Positions 34,183 through 42,860 of a stretch of DNA of 64,000 nucleotides are shown in pieces. Below the pieces are notes generated by a model that saw only the letters and a list, made by a program, of their open reading frames with translations, did not search any database and was not told the DNA's origin. The DNA lies in assembly GCA_900539375.1 (NCBI GenBank), contig UQBY01000005.1, positions 58,511 through 122,510 of the forward strand. The letters are read 5' to 3'. The stretch is from an uncultured Clostridium sp. (GTDB taxonomy: Bacteria; Bacillota; Clostridia; Clostridiales; Clostridiaceae). Within the stretch, counting starts at the first letter, position 1. Each line of letters begins with the position of its first letter. Both the position numbers and the translations under genes were made by a program.

Positions 34183-35523
34183 GTGAAAAATTATTATAAA
34201 GTACTAGGGATAGAAAAAACTGCATCTGAAGGTGAAATTAAAAAAGCATATGCAGTTATGGTGAGGAAGTTTCCACCTGAAAAAGAAGGAGAAAAGTTTG
34301 GGGAAATAAGTGAGGCATATAGTACATTAAGCAATAAAATAAAAAGAACTGAGTATGATAAAGAAAATGGATTTGATGAGGTTTCACAAGAGTTGCTTGA
34401 TGGGGCTAAGGAATTTATAGATAAAAAGGAATACTTGCCTGCTATAAGAAACTTAAAGAAGTTTATACTTCTTAATCCTGACAATATAGTAGCAAAAAAT
34501 TATTTAAGTCTTTGTCAATATAAAATTGAAGATTTTTCTGGGGTATATGAAAATACTAAGTATATAATAGATAAAAGTGATGAAGCAAATGAAAGCCAAT
34601 TTGACAACTTTGTTATAGCAGCTAAAAAGTTAAATAAATTTAATGAAGCTGAAAAATATTTATTAAAAGCAATAGAAAAGTTTGATTCTATTCATTTTTA
34701 TATAGAAATGTGTTCTTTATATTCTAATAAAAATTTTAAAAACGAAGATAAAATTAAAGAAATTTTAACAGAAAAAATAAACCCAAGACTTGATAAAGAA
34801 GAGTTAAGTTATCAAGATTATAATGATTTAGCTTTTTATGCTTCTTCTTTAGAGGATGAAAAATTAATTGAATTTTATTTAAATAAGTTAGTATCTAATG
34901 TAAAGGTTCAAGATTTTGATAGTGCTTTAAGTTCTTTAGAAGATTGTGCAGATTTAGCAATGGTTCTTTGTAAAACAAAAATATTAGTAAAATATACTGT
35001 AGCTATGGAAGACCTTACTGAAAGATTTATTTCATTAAAAAGTACTAATGAAAAAAGACTAAAGAAATTAAAGAGCTTAAAAAGGATTTTTGGTACTATA
35101 AAACCAATTATTATGAATACAGATATATGTTATGAAGTTAAATCTTATATAATTAATAATTTAAGAAGTGATTTAACAAGTAATGAGAAAAAAATAAATG
35201 AATTAAATGAAGAAAATTTAAAACTTATTGAAAAAATGAGTGAAATGGCAATTAAAGAACCAGAGGTTTTAAGAAGTTCTATAATGAAAATTAAAAAGAA
35301 TGATTTAATCTATTTAAGAGTTAGAGATGTATTTAATAAATATTATAAGATAACTTCTCCAAAACCTGAGGAAAATACAAAGCCTGTAGAAGAAGTTAAA
35401 GAAGAACCAGAAAAATTAGAAGTAACAGAAGAAAAAATAACTAAAACAAAAGAGACTCAAGAAGAGGAAGAAGGTTTTTTTGGTAAAATAAAGAATTTTT
35501 TTGGAAATAAGGGTAAGAGATGA
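34183..35523 (+). CDS. J-domain-like/TPR protein with degenerate HPD motif
   Basis: 446 residues. Residues 1-60 align with a J domain (NYYKVLGIEKTASEGEIKKAY, then FGEISEAYSTLSNKIKRTEYD), but where DnaJ has Lys-Tyr-His-Pro-Asp this protein has Lys-Phe-Pro-Pro-Glu (residues 29-33), so the Hsp70-stimulating HPD is replaced by PPE. After it come TPR-like helices (AKEFIDKKEYLPAIRNLKKFILLNPDN-type, about 70-240), a helical middle part, and an acidic Glu/Lys-rich tail ending in a basic EGFFGKIKNFFGNKGKR. No zinc fingers. The start is GTG 34183 behind AGGGGG. It is first of four genes with a GrpE-like and an Hsp70 gene; its stop overlaps the next start by four bases. It is probably a specialised Hsp70 partner. 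Confidence 0.85.
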   Translation: MKNYYKVLGIEKTASEGEIKKAYAVMVRKFPPEKEGEKFGEISEAYSTLSNKIKRTEYDKENGFDEVSQELLDGAKEFIDKKEYLPAIRNLKKFILLNPDNIVAKNYLSLCQYKIEDFSGVYENTKYIIDKSDEANESQFDNFVIAAKKLNKFNEAEKYLLKAIEKFDSIHFYIEMCSLYSNKNFKNEDKIKEILTEKINPRLDKEELSYQDYNDLAFYASSLEDEKLIEFYLNKLVSNVKVQDFDSALSSLEDCADLAMVLCKTKILVKYTVAMEDLTERFISLKSTNEKRLKKLKSLKRIFGTIKPIIMNTDICYEVKSYIINNLRSDLTSNEKKINELNEENLKLIEKMSEMAIKEPEVLRSSIMKIKKNDLIYLRVRDVFNKYYKITSPKPEENTKPVEEVKEEPEKLEVTEEKITKTKETQEEEEGFFGKIKNFFGNKGKR

Positions 35524-36095
35524 TGAAAATATCTATAGATAGAGAACTAAAAGAGTATTATAAGAAAAAAACATTAGAATATGATGAAAATGTTAATGAA
35601 CTTGGAGGAAGCATAATAAGTATTTTTGAAGATTTAAAAAATATTCAAAAAAAATCAGTTATGCAAGGAGTAATGAAAGATGAACAAGTTCAAAGTATTT
35701 ATAGACAAAAATTAGCTGATTTAGAAAGTAAAGAAATAAAAGATAACAATGAAATTAAAGAGCTAAAGAAAACAGAAAAGCTATTTTTAAAAAATATAAT
35801 AAAAATACTTGATGAACTTGAAAGATTAAAAGAATATGGGGATACAAGTGGCAATGAAAAACTTTCTAAAACCCTAGAAAGAAACTTTAAAGCTATAAAA
35901 AAATATATGTTAGAATTAGAATTATTAGAAATACCAACAGTAGGATTATTATTTAATGAAAATTATCATGATTGTGTTGATATTAAAAATGATTCTGAAA
36001 AAGATGATTTTGAAGTATTAGAAGTTTTAAGAAAAGGATATGTGTATAAAGGAAAGGTAATTAGAGCCGCTGAAGTTATAATTAATAGAATTTAG
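35520..36095 (+). CDS. divergent GrpE-like nucleotide exchange factor
   Basis: 191 residues. A helical, coiled-coil N-terminal two thirds (DRELKEYYKKKTLEYDENV, KELKKTEKLFLKNIIKILDELERLKEYG) lead to a C-terminal beta part whose pattern FNENYHDCVDI and FEVLEVLRKGYVYKGKVIRAAEV follows GrpE (FDPNLHEAV; VLQKGYKLKDRVLRPA). The similarity is weak outside that end. The ATGA overlap with the J-like gene indicates translational coupling, and the Hsp70 gene follows 16 bases later. It would release ADP from that Hsp70. Confidence 0.8.
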   Translation: MMKISIDRELKEYYKKKTLEYDENVNELGGSIISIFEDLKNIQKKSVMQGVMKDEQVQSIYRQKLADLESKEIKDNNEIKELKKTEKLFLKNIIKILDELERLKEYGDTSGNEKLSKTLERNFKAIKKYMLELELLEIPTVGLLFNENYHDCVDIKNDSEKDDFEVLEVLRKGYVYKGKVIRAAEVIINRI

Positions 36096-36111
36096 AGGGG
36101 AGACGGATATT

Positions 36112-37881
36112 ATGTCAAAGATAATAGGTATTGATTTAGGAACAACAACATCTGAAATAGCATATGTTAAAGATGGAGTTCCTGTTATAATAAGTAATGA
36201 TAAATATGGGTATGGAACTGTCATTCCATCAGTTGTAACAATTAAGGATAATGAAATTGTTGTTGGAAAAACAGCTAAAAGACAAATAATTGCAAGAGCA
36301 GAATCTACAGTATGTGAAGTAAAAAGACTTATGGGTTCTGGGAAAAAGGTTATGGTAAATGGGGTAGAATATCTTCCAGAACAAATTTCTGCTATGATAT
36401 TAAAAACTTTAAAAGAAATAGCAGAAGAAGAAATAGGACCAGTAGATGAAGCCGTAATTACTGTACCAGCTGCCTTTAATGATTTACAAAGAAATGCTAC
36501 AAAGGATGCAGCTGAAATTGCAGGGCTTAAAGTAGAAAGAATAATTAATGAACCAACAGCTGCAGCACTTTCTTATGGAATTCAAAACTTTAATGAAGAA
36601 TCAAAAATCCTTGTATACGATTTAGGAGGAGGAACTTTTGACTGCACTGTTTTAGAAATGTTTGAAGGTATTATAGACGTTAAAGCAAGCAGAGGAAATA
36701 ATACTCTTGGTGGTAAAGATTTTGATGAAAGAATTGAAGAATACATAAAAGAACATATAAAAAATACTACTTCAATTGATATTGAAAACTTAACTCTTAA
36801 GAGAAAAAGTGAAATTAAAGAAGTGGCAGAAACAGCTAAAAAAGATTTATCTGTAGAAGAATCAACAGAAATTGTATTAAATAATTTTGGAACAGATGAA
36901 AATGGAGATTCAATTGATATAGATTTAATTTTAACAAGAGAGAAATTTAATGAATTAACAAAGGATTTAATAGAGAAAACTGTTGATATAATAGATGAAA
37001 CTCTTGTAGCATCAAATTTAACTTATGATGATATAGATGTAGTTCTTGCAATTGGTGGTTCAAGTAGAATGACATCTGTTCAAGACCTTTTATATGAAAG
37101 ATTTAAAGATAAGGTTAAAAAGGGAGTAAATCCTGATGAAGCTGTTGCTTTAGGTGCTGCTGTACAAGCTGCTATAAAAAATGATGATATAAGTAGTGAA
37201 AATGGACTTATAATAGCAGATGCTTGTAGTTATACTTTAGGAGTTGCAATGGTAGAGGATAAGTTTAGTCCTTTAATATTTAGAGATACAAAGCTTCCAA
37301 CTAAAGTATCACAAATATATAGTACAGTTTTAGATGACCAAACAGGTGTTGTAATAAAAGTTTATCAAGGACAAAATGAAAATGTTAATAATAATACCTT
37401 TGTTGGAAAATTTGTTCTTGAGGATATTCCACCAGCTGAGGCAGGAAAGGAAAAGATAGAGATTACATTCCAATATGATTTAAATGGAATGCTTAATGTA
37501 TCTGCTAAAATTTTAAGTACAGGAAAAGTTGAATCAAGGGTAATGTCTACTAATGGCTTAAAGAAAGAGGAAATTTCTGAACTTAAAAAATCTACTTTTA
37601 AAGGACCTTCTACTAATGAACCTACAATAAAGGTAGAAAAGAAGGATGTTGAAAAAGAAGCAAAGTTAAATGATGATTCATGGATGGAATCAGGTCTTTA
37701 TGATAAGGTAAAGGTATCTGTTACTTTAGCACAAAATAAACTTCAAGAAGTAGATGAAAAAACAAAAGAAAAAATAAATGATATAATTAAAGATATGAAA
37801 AAGGCTATAATAGATGGAAGAGGGGAAGAATTAGAAATATTAGATGAAACTTTAACAGATCTATTATTTGAATTAGACTAG
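36112..37881 (+). CDS. Hsp70 family chaperone, non-canonical second DnaK
   Basis: 589 residues against about 610-640 for DnaK. The nucleotide-binding domain is intact: IGIDLGTTTSEIAYV, VPAAFNDLQRNATKDAAEIAG, the NEPTAAALSYGI motif, LVYDLGGGTFDCTVLEM and AIGGSSRMTSVQDLL. The interdomain linker differs from the DnaK consensus (DVLLLDVTPLSL becomes LIIADACSYTLG), and the substrate domain is divergent. The lid is short, ends in LLFELD, and has no flexible Gly-rich tail. GAGGGGAGA precedes the ATG. Located between a GrpE-like and a TPR gene, it is a dedicated chaperone, not the housekeeping DnaK, which normally sits with hrcA-grpE-dnaJ. Confidence 0.93.
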   Translation: MSKIIGIDLGTTTSEIAYVKDGVPVIISNDKYGYGTVIPSVVTIKDNEIVVGKTAKRQIIARAESTVCEVKRLMGSGKKVMVNGVEYLPEQISAMILKTLKEIAEEEIGPVDEAVITVPAAFNDLQRNATKDAAEIAGLKVERIINEPTAAALSYGIQNFNEESKILVYDLGGGTFDCTVLEMFEGIIDVKASRGNNTLGGKDFDERIEEYIKEHIKNTTSIDIENLTLKRKSEIKEVAETAKKDLSVEESTEIVLNNFGTDENGDSIDIDLILTREKFNELTKDLIEKTVDIIDETLVASNLTYDDIDVVLAIGGSSRMTSVQDLLYERFKDKVKKGVNPDEAVALGAAVQAAIKNDDISSENGLIIADACSYTLGVAMVEDKFSPLIFRDTKLPTKVSQIYSTVLDDQTGVVIKVYQGQNENVNNNTFVGKFVLEDIPPAEAGKEKIEITFQYDLNGMLNVSAKILSTGKVESRVMSTNGLKKEEISELKKSTFKGPSTNEPTIKVEKKDVEKEAKLNDDSWMESGLYDKVKVSVTLAQNKLQEVDEKTKEKINDIIKDMKKAIIDGRGEELEILDETLTDLLFELD

Positions 37882-37882
37882 T

Positions 37883-38431
37883 ATGAACGGATTAGGAGAT
37901 ATATCTAAAATATTATATAATAAAGCTTTAAAAGAAATTGAAGAAAAAAACATTACAAAAGCTTTAGATTTTTTAAAAAATGCTTATTTAGTAGATAATT
38001 CTGATATTGATATTATTAACCTTTTAGGATTATGTAATTATATGAAATGTGATTTCTCAAAAGCTAATTTCTATTGGCATAAAAGTTATTCTAAAAGTAA
38101 AGAAGATAATAGAGCAGAAACTTATCTTATGATATTAAATTCTGAAGATATAGAAGTTATGATTGAAAATTATAATAAAGCTTTAGAAGCTTTAGAAAAT
38201 AATGACCTTAATTTGGCATTAAAAAATTTAAAAAAAGTAATTAGGTATGATAATAAATTTATTGAACCTTATATTATAATGGGTCTTATTTACTTAAAAA
38301 AGAAACTTTATTATTCTAGTAAAAAGAGCTTTAAAAAAGCTATTAGTTTAGATAGGGGAAATACAAAAGTTAATGAATATTATATTATAGCATCTGAAAG
38401 GGCAATGAAGGAAAAATTAAAGAATATATAG
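37883..38431 (+). CDS. tetratricopeptide-repeat protein of the Hsp70 operon
   Basis: 182 residues built from helical repeat pairs: ILYNKALKEIEEKNITKALDFL, IINLLGLCNYMKCDFSKA, NYNKALEALENNDLNLALKNL and YIIMGLIYLKKKLYYSSKKSFKKAI are TPR-like. No membrane segment or signal. The ATG begins one base after the Hsp70 stop, with no clear ribosome site (translation coupled). A terminator follows. It may hold clients or link the Hsp70 to a target complex; the client is unknown. Confidence 0.8.
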   Translation: MNGLGDISKILYNKALKEIEEKNITKALDFLKNAYLVDNSDIDIINLLGLCNYMKCDFSKANFYWHKSYSKSKEDNRAETYLMILNSEDIEVMIENYNKALEALENNDLNLALKNLKKVIRYDNKFIEPYIIMGLIYLKKKLYYSSKKSFKKAISLDRGNTKVNEYYIIASERAMKEKLKNI

Positions 38432-38434
38432 TTT

Positions 38435-38469
38435 AAAAAGGGGAATTGTATTAACAATTCTCCTTTTTT
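38435..38469 (+). terminator. intrinsic terminator of the Hsp70-type operon
   Basis: AAAAAGGGGAATTGT and ACAATTCTCCTTTTTT arms with a 4-nt loop, just after the TPR gene. Confidence 0.85.
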
Positions 38470-38530
38470 AAGTTTTTTATGTAATAAATATTAAAAAAAT
38501 AAATAATATCTAAAAGGGGTGAAAAAATAT

Positions 38531-39760
38531 ATGAAGAAGTTTTTATTTAAAACATTTTTAGGTTTTGCTTTAATTTTTATAATGTTTTTTGGAATAACTA
38601 TGTGCTTAGAATATAAAAATAAAGACAAAATAAATAGTGAGGTAAATGTTCAAGTTCAGGTTGTAGATGGAAAAATACAAACACCTGAAAATCCAGATAA
38701 GGTAGAAGCAAATTATGAATTTTCTAAAAGTTATTTTTATCTTGGATATATTATAGTAATAATAACTCCTCTTTTATTTAAAGCTTATGGAGGAATTGAA
38801 GTTGTAAAAAATAAAAATTTTAAACATAAATGGGTTCAGGGTCTTGTTTTATCACTTTTATTTTTAATATTTAGCTGGGTTTTAACCTTTCCAAGAAGTT
38901 TTTTTAGTAGCTTTTACAGGGCAAGGCTTGTTGGATTAAGTAATGAAAGCTTTTATAATTATATAACTGGAAATATTATTAATAATTCAATAGACATTTT
39001 AACCAATTTACCTATTTTAATAATATTTTATTTAATATATTTAAGATTTAATAAATGGTATTTAATAGTTGGAATAATAACAATAGGATTATATATTGGA
39101 GGCAACTATATTTATCCTTATTTAGATGAAATTCAAAATAATCTTGTACCAATGGAAGAAGGAGAAATAAAAGAAAAGGTTTTAGAATTAGCAGAGAATG
39201 TAGGAATTAAAAACCTTCAAGTTATGGTAATTCCAAAAAGTGAAGAAACAAGTTCCATAAATGCTTATATGACTGGCATGGGAAAAAGCAGAAGAATAGT
39301 TTTTTGGGACACAACCTTAAAACAATTAAATGAACAAGAAATAATATCAGTAGCTGCCCATGAAATGGGACATTATAAATTAAAACATATACAAAAATCT
39401 ATGGTATTATCAATACTAACAAGTTTAATGGCATTAATTCTTTTAAATGCTATTATGGAAAAACACAAAGGAAAAAATTATAGAAACATAGATAATCTTT
39501 CAAAATTAATATTTATTTTTAATTTAATAACACTATTTACTACTCCTATTGAACAGGGATATTCAAGAAAAATAGAAATTGAAGCTGATAAATTTGCAAT
39601 AGAAAAAACAGGAGACTATTATACAAATGGTGCTTTAGAAATTAAATTTATAAAAAGCAATTTGTCTCCTGTTGATGTAGATAAATTATACAAATACTTT
39701 GCCTATAGCCATCCAACAACAAAAGAAAGAATTGAAATTTCAAATAGCTATGCTAATTAA
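38531..39760 (+). CDS. membrane M48-family zinc metalloprotease (Ste24/HtpX-like)
   Basis: 409 residues. Several hydrophobic segments (residues about 5-25, 65-85, 100-125, 145-190) precede the catalytic site: HEMGH at 277-281 in SVAAHEMGHYKLKH, with the third zinc ligand expected in EIEADKFAIEKTG. The order of segments and the NAYMTGMGKSRRIVFWDT strand before the site match the CAAX-protease/Ste24 branch. I prefer ATG 38531; an in-frame GTG at 38519 overlaps the only AAGGGG. It may serve quality control of membrane proteins. It is separated from the Hsp70 operon by a terminator but lies close. Confidence 0.88.
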   Translation: MKKFLFKTFLGFALIFIMFFGITMCLEYKNKDKINSEVNVQVQVVDGKIQTPENPDKVEANYEFSKSYFYLGYIIVIITPLLFKAYGGIEVVKNKNFKHKWVQGLVLSLLFLIFSWVLTFPRSFFSSFYRARLVGLSNESFYNYITGNIINNSIDILTNLPILIIFYLIYLRFNKWYLIVGIITIGLYIGGNYIYPYLDEIQNNLVPMEEGEIKEKVLELAENVGIKNLQVMVIPKSEETSSINAYMTGMGKSRRIVFWDTTLKQLNEQEIISVAAHEMGHYKLKHIQKSMVLSILTSLMALILLNAIMEKHKGKNYRNIDNLSKLIFIFNLITLFTTPIEQGYSRKIEIEADKFAIEKTGDYYTNGALEIKFIKSNLSPVDVDKLYKYFAYSHPTTKERIEISNSYAN

Positions 39761-39780
39761 TAATATTTACCTTAGTTTAA

Positions 39781-39927
39781 AAATCTTAGATTTCTTATGT
39801 TTAAAGAAAGTCAAACTTACTTTGCTTACTAGGTAAGTAAGTTTCAATAACAAAAATATAAAATTTTGATTCTCCCCTATAAACTGGCTCTAAGTGGTAC
39901 TTTCATAAAATAAGAAATCTAAAATTT
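39781..39927 (-). repeat. core-repeat hairpin element, copy D, with nested hairpin
   Basis: Arms 39781-39798 (AAATCTTAGATTTCTTAT) and 39910-39927 pair at 17 of 18 positions. Read on the minus strand the insert begins TTTATGAAAGTACCACTTAGAGCCAGT, matching copy C, and ends AACATAAG as copy C does. It is longer by about 60 bases and includes a perfect 10-bp hairpin AAACTTACTT/AAGTAAGTTT (39813-39844). It lies between convergent genes (protease and exonuclease). Confidence 0.7.
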
Positions 39928-39945
39928 TATTAAGGAAAGTAACTA

Positions 39946-40554
39946 TTATTTTAATAAATTAGAAAAGTAGCCTGGTTTAATTTTGCTTTGTTTAAAACCT
40001 TCTATTATTGTAAGGTATGTGGCTGTTGTATCGAATCTTGCGTCATGGTAGTCTCCGCTACCTTTAAATAGTTCTTCTGATTTTTTTGAAATAGTATTTT
40101 TGGTTATTCCTAAATAGTTAATAACTTCTTCAAGTTTAGGATTTTTTATTGAACCATAACCATTTGAAATATTACATATATTTTTGTAGTATTGCATTGT
40201 GCAAAATACATTTTTTGGTTCATAGTCTATGCAAAGCCCTTCAAGTTCATGTTTTAAAAATCTAATATCAAAATTTACATTATGTCCGATTAAAAAGTCT
40301 GCTTCTTCAAAGTCTTTTAAAAATTCTTCAATAGAATCTTCAAAGTATTTTCCATTAGAAAGTTCATAAAGTTTTTCGGCTGAAAAACCATGAACAGCTT
40401 CAGCAGCTGGGTCAACTTCTTCAACTGCAAAGAAGAAGTTATGTCCTGTAGTTTTTTGAGGTTTTGTAGAAGAATCTATAGTTATATAACTTAATTGACA
40501 TATTTGTCCTGGTTTTAAGCTGGTTGTTTCTGTATCAAAAACAAGTAATTTCAT
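39946..40554 (-). CDS. DnaQ-like 3'-5' exonuclease (DEDD family)
   Basis: 202 residues. Exo I motif LVFDTETTSL (Asp7, Glu9), Exo II in FLIGHNVNFDIRFLKHEL, and Exo III with HDARFDTTATYLTI (DEDDh type). This is the fold of the polymerase III epsilon domain and of oligoribonuclease-like enzymes; the stand-alone protein probably trims DNA or RNA ends. GGAGGG precedes the ATG. It is monocistronic, convergent with the protease gene. Confidence 0.87.
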   Translation of the reverse strand: MKLLVFDTETTSLKPGQICQLSYITIDSSTKPQKTTGHNFFFAVEEVDPAAEAVHGFSAEKLYELSNGKYFEDSIEEFLKDFEEADFLIGHNVNFDIRFLKHELEGLCIDYEPKNVFCTMQYYKNICNISNGYGSIKNPKLEEVINYLGITKNTISKKSEELFKGSGDYHDARFDTTATYLTIIEGFKQSKIKPGYFSNLLK

Positions 40555-40747
40555 TTTTTACCCTCCTAAATTTTATAAAACCCTTATAGTCTATATTTAT
40601 TATAGAAAAGGTTAAAGTTTATCTAAACAATTATACCACAAAAAGTTTATTAATTATTAAAAAATTTATTAGTATTAGGATAGTATAATAAAGTTACTAT
40701 ATGGAAATAATATTAATGAAAAACTTGGCATGGAGTTGATAAAAGTT

Positions 40748-41698
40748 ATGATAAATGAAAGAAAACGTAAAATTTCAATAATTGGAGCAGGTTTTGTAGG
40801 GGCCACAACTGCGTATGCTTTAATGAATAGTGGAATTGCTACAGAAATATGTATTTATGATATAAATATGGATAAAGCATTAGGAGAAGTAATGGATTTA
40901 GTTCATGGAACTTCCTTTGTAAAGCCTGTTAATATATATGCAGGTGGAATTTGTGAAACTAAAAATTCAGATATTATAATTGTAACAGCAGGAGCACCTC
41001 AAAAAGAAGGAGAAACCAGGTTAGATTTAATAGGTAAAAACTATAAAATATTTCAAAGCTTTATTCCAGAAATAGCAAAAGAAAGCCCAGAGGCTATTTT
41101 CTTGGTTGTTTCAAATCCTGTAGATGTATTAACATACATAACATATAAACTATCTGGTTTTCCAAAAGAAAGAGTTATAGGCTCTGGTACAGTTCTAGAC
41201 ACTTCTAGATTAAAGTATGTAATAGGAAAATATTTTGAAGTAAATAATAATAATGTTCATGGATATGTTATGGGAGAACATGGAGATAGTGAAGTAGTAA
41301 CTTGGAGCAGTGCATCAATTGCAGGAGAAAGCTTTGAAAGTTTTGCAAAGCAAAATAATTTAGAGTGGGATTGTGAAATTCAAAGGGTTATAGAAAATGA
41401 TGTTAAAAATGCAGCCTATGAAATAATAGAAAGAAAAAAAGCAACATATTTTGCTATAGGCCTTTCTGTAAATAGAATAGTAGAAGCTATTTTTAGAGAT
41501 GAAAATAGCATATTAACAGTTTCTAGCCTTTTTACAGGGGAATATGATATTAAAGATATGTATCTTGCAGTCCCAACTATAATTAATCGTAAAGGGGCTG
41601 TAATGGTAATTGAAACTCCATTATCTAAAGAGGAAAAAGAAAAGCTTCAAAAATCTTCAGTAATTTTAAAAAAACATTTAAATGAATGTAATATATAA
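40748..41698 (+). CDS. ldh: L-lactate dehydrogenase
   Basis: Reduces pyruvate to L-lactate with NADH during fermentation. 316 residues: NAD-binding IGAGFVGATTAYALM, TAGAPQKEGETRLDLI with the substrate-binding Arg of the mobile loop, VSNPVDVLTYITYKLSGFP, and the catalytic His in GEHGDSEVVTWS. I choose ATG 40748, some 12 nt after GGAG; an ATG at 40730 would overlap GGAG and adds residues not seen in the family. LDH versus malate dehydrogenase is decided by the Gln in the AGAPQKEGETR loop, which is a lactate dehydrogenase feature. Confidence 0.92.
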   Translation: MINERKRKISIIGAGFVGATTAYALMNSGIATEICIYDINMDKALGEVMDLVHGTSFVKPVNIYAGGICETKNSDIIIVTAGAPQKEGETRLDLIGKNYKIFQSFIPEIAKESPEAIFLVVSNPVDVLTYITYKLSGFPKERVIGSGTVLDTSRLKYVIGKYFEVNNNNVHGYVMGEHGDSEVVTWSSASIAGESFESFAKQNNLEWDCEIQRVIENDVKNAAYEIIERKKATYFAIGLSVNRIVEAIFRDENSILTVSSLFTGEYDIKDMYLAVPTIINRKGAVMVIETPLSKEEKEKLQKSSVILKKHLNECNI

Positions 41699-41800
41699 TT
41701 AATATCAAATAATTAATATAATAAAAAAAATCAATTGAAGTAATTAGCTAAAGTTTATGATATAATAATTAAGAATTTAAATTTCTAAGGGGGAAGACAA

Positions 41801-42814
41801 ATGGAATTTGAAGGATTAATTATTCCAAAAAACTATAAATGTCAAGAAACATTAATAGAAACAGAAATTCATATTAAAAAGATAAAGGACTATTTTGAAA
41901 AAAATTTAGCAGAAGCCTTAAATCTTACAAGAGTATCAGCACCACTTTTTGTTGAAAAAAGCACAGGTTTAAATGATAACTTAAATGGAGTTGAAAGACC
42001 AGTAGGATTTGATATAAAGGGTATAGATTCTGAATTTGAAATAGTACATTCTCTTGCAAAATGGAAAAGAATGAGTCTTGCAAGATATAATTTTGAAGTA
42101 GGAACAGGTCTTTATACAGATATGAATGCCATAAGAAGAGATGAAGATTTAGATAATCTACACTCAGTTTATGTTGACCAATGGGATTGGGAAAAGATAA
42201 TTTCAAAGGAAGAAAGAACAGTAGAAACATTAAAAGAAACTGTAAAGAAAATTTATGGTGTATTTAAAAAGCTAGAAGATTTTGCTGTAAGTGAATTAAT
42301 AGAAAATGAAAAGTTTTTACCAGATGAAATTTTCTTTATAACAACTCAAGAGTTAGAAGATAAATATCCAAATCTTACACCAAAGGAAAGAGAAGATGCA
42401 ATATGTAAAGAACATAAAGCTGTCTTTATAATGAAGATAGGAGACCTTCTAAATAGTGGAGAAAAGCATGATGGAAGAGCACCAGATTATGATGATTGGA
42501 GCTTAAATGGAGATATTATATTCTGGTATCCAGTTTTAGAAAGAGCTTTTGAAGTTTCATCAATGGGAATAAGAGTTGATGAAAAAGCTTTAGAAGAACA
42601 ATTAAAGAAAGCTGGCTGTGAAGAAAGAAAAGAGCTTGATTTCCATAAAAATCTTTTAGAAGGAAAGCTTCCTTATACAATAGGTGGAGGAATTGGTCAA
42701 TCAAGAATGTGTATGTATTTTTTAAGAAAAGCACACATTGGTGAAGTTCAAGCATCTGTATGGGATGAAAAAAATAAAAAGTTCTGTGAAAAATATGGAA
42801 TAACATTATTATAG
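41801..42814 (+). CDS. asnA: aspartate-ammonia ligase (asparagine synthetase A)
   Basis: Makes asparagine from aspartate and free ammonia with ATP. 337 residues, class II aminoacyl-tRNA-synthetase-like fold: RVSAPLFVEKSTGLND, LAKWKRMSLARY, YVDQWDWEKII, GDIIFWYPVLERAFEVSSMGIRVD, and the ATP motif 3 GGGIGQSRMCMYFLRKAHIGE. AAGGGGG precedes the ATG. The short leader shows no T-box. It is followed by a palindromic terminator shared with birA. Confidence 0.96.
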   Translation: MEFEGLIIPKNYKCQETLIETEIHIKKIKDYFEKNLAEALNLTRVSAPLFVEKSTGLNDNLNGVERPVGFDIKGIDSEFEIVHSLAKWKRMSLARYNFEVGTGLYTDMNAIRRDEDLDNLHSVYVDQWDWEKIISKEERTVETLKETVKKIYGVFKKLEDFAVSELIENEKFLPDEIFFITTQELEDKYPNLTPKEREDAICKEHKAVFIMKIGDLLNSGEKHDGRAPDYDDWSLNGDIIFWYPVLERAFEVSSMGIRVDEKALEEQLKKAGCEERKELDFHKNLLEGKLPYTIGGGIGQSRMCMYFLRKAHIGEVQASVWDEKNKKFCEKYGITLL

Positions 42815-42816
42815 TT

Positions 42817-42860
42817 AAAAAATTATCCTAGAAAGAAATTTCTTTCTAGGATAATTTTTT
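42817..42860. terminator. perfect bidirectional terminator asnA/birA
   Basis: AAATTATCCTAGAAAGAAA and its complement form about 20 bp of continuous palindrome flanked by A6 and T6. It overlaps the birA stop codon by two bases. Confidence 0.88.

Noticed and set aside
41699..41800. Possible T-box leader before asnA
   Set aside because: The leader is only about 100 bases and shows neither the T-box sequence (TGGNACCGCG) nor a specifier stem.
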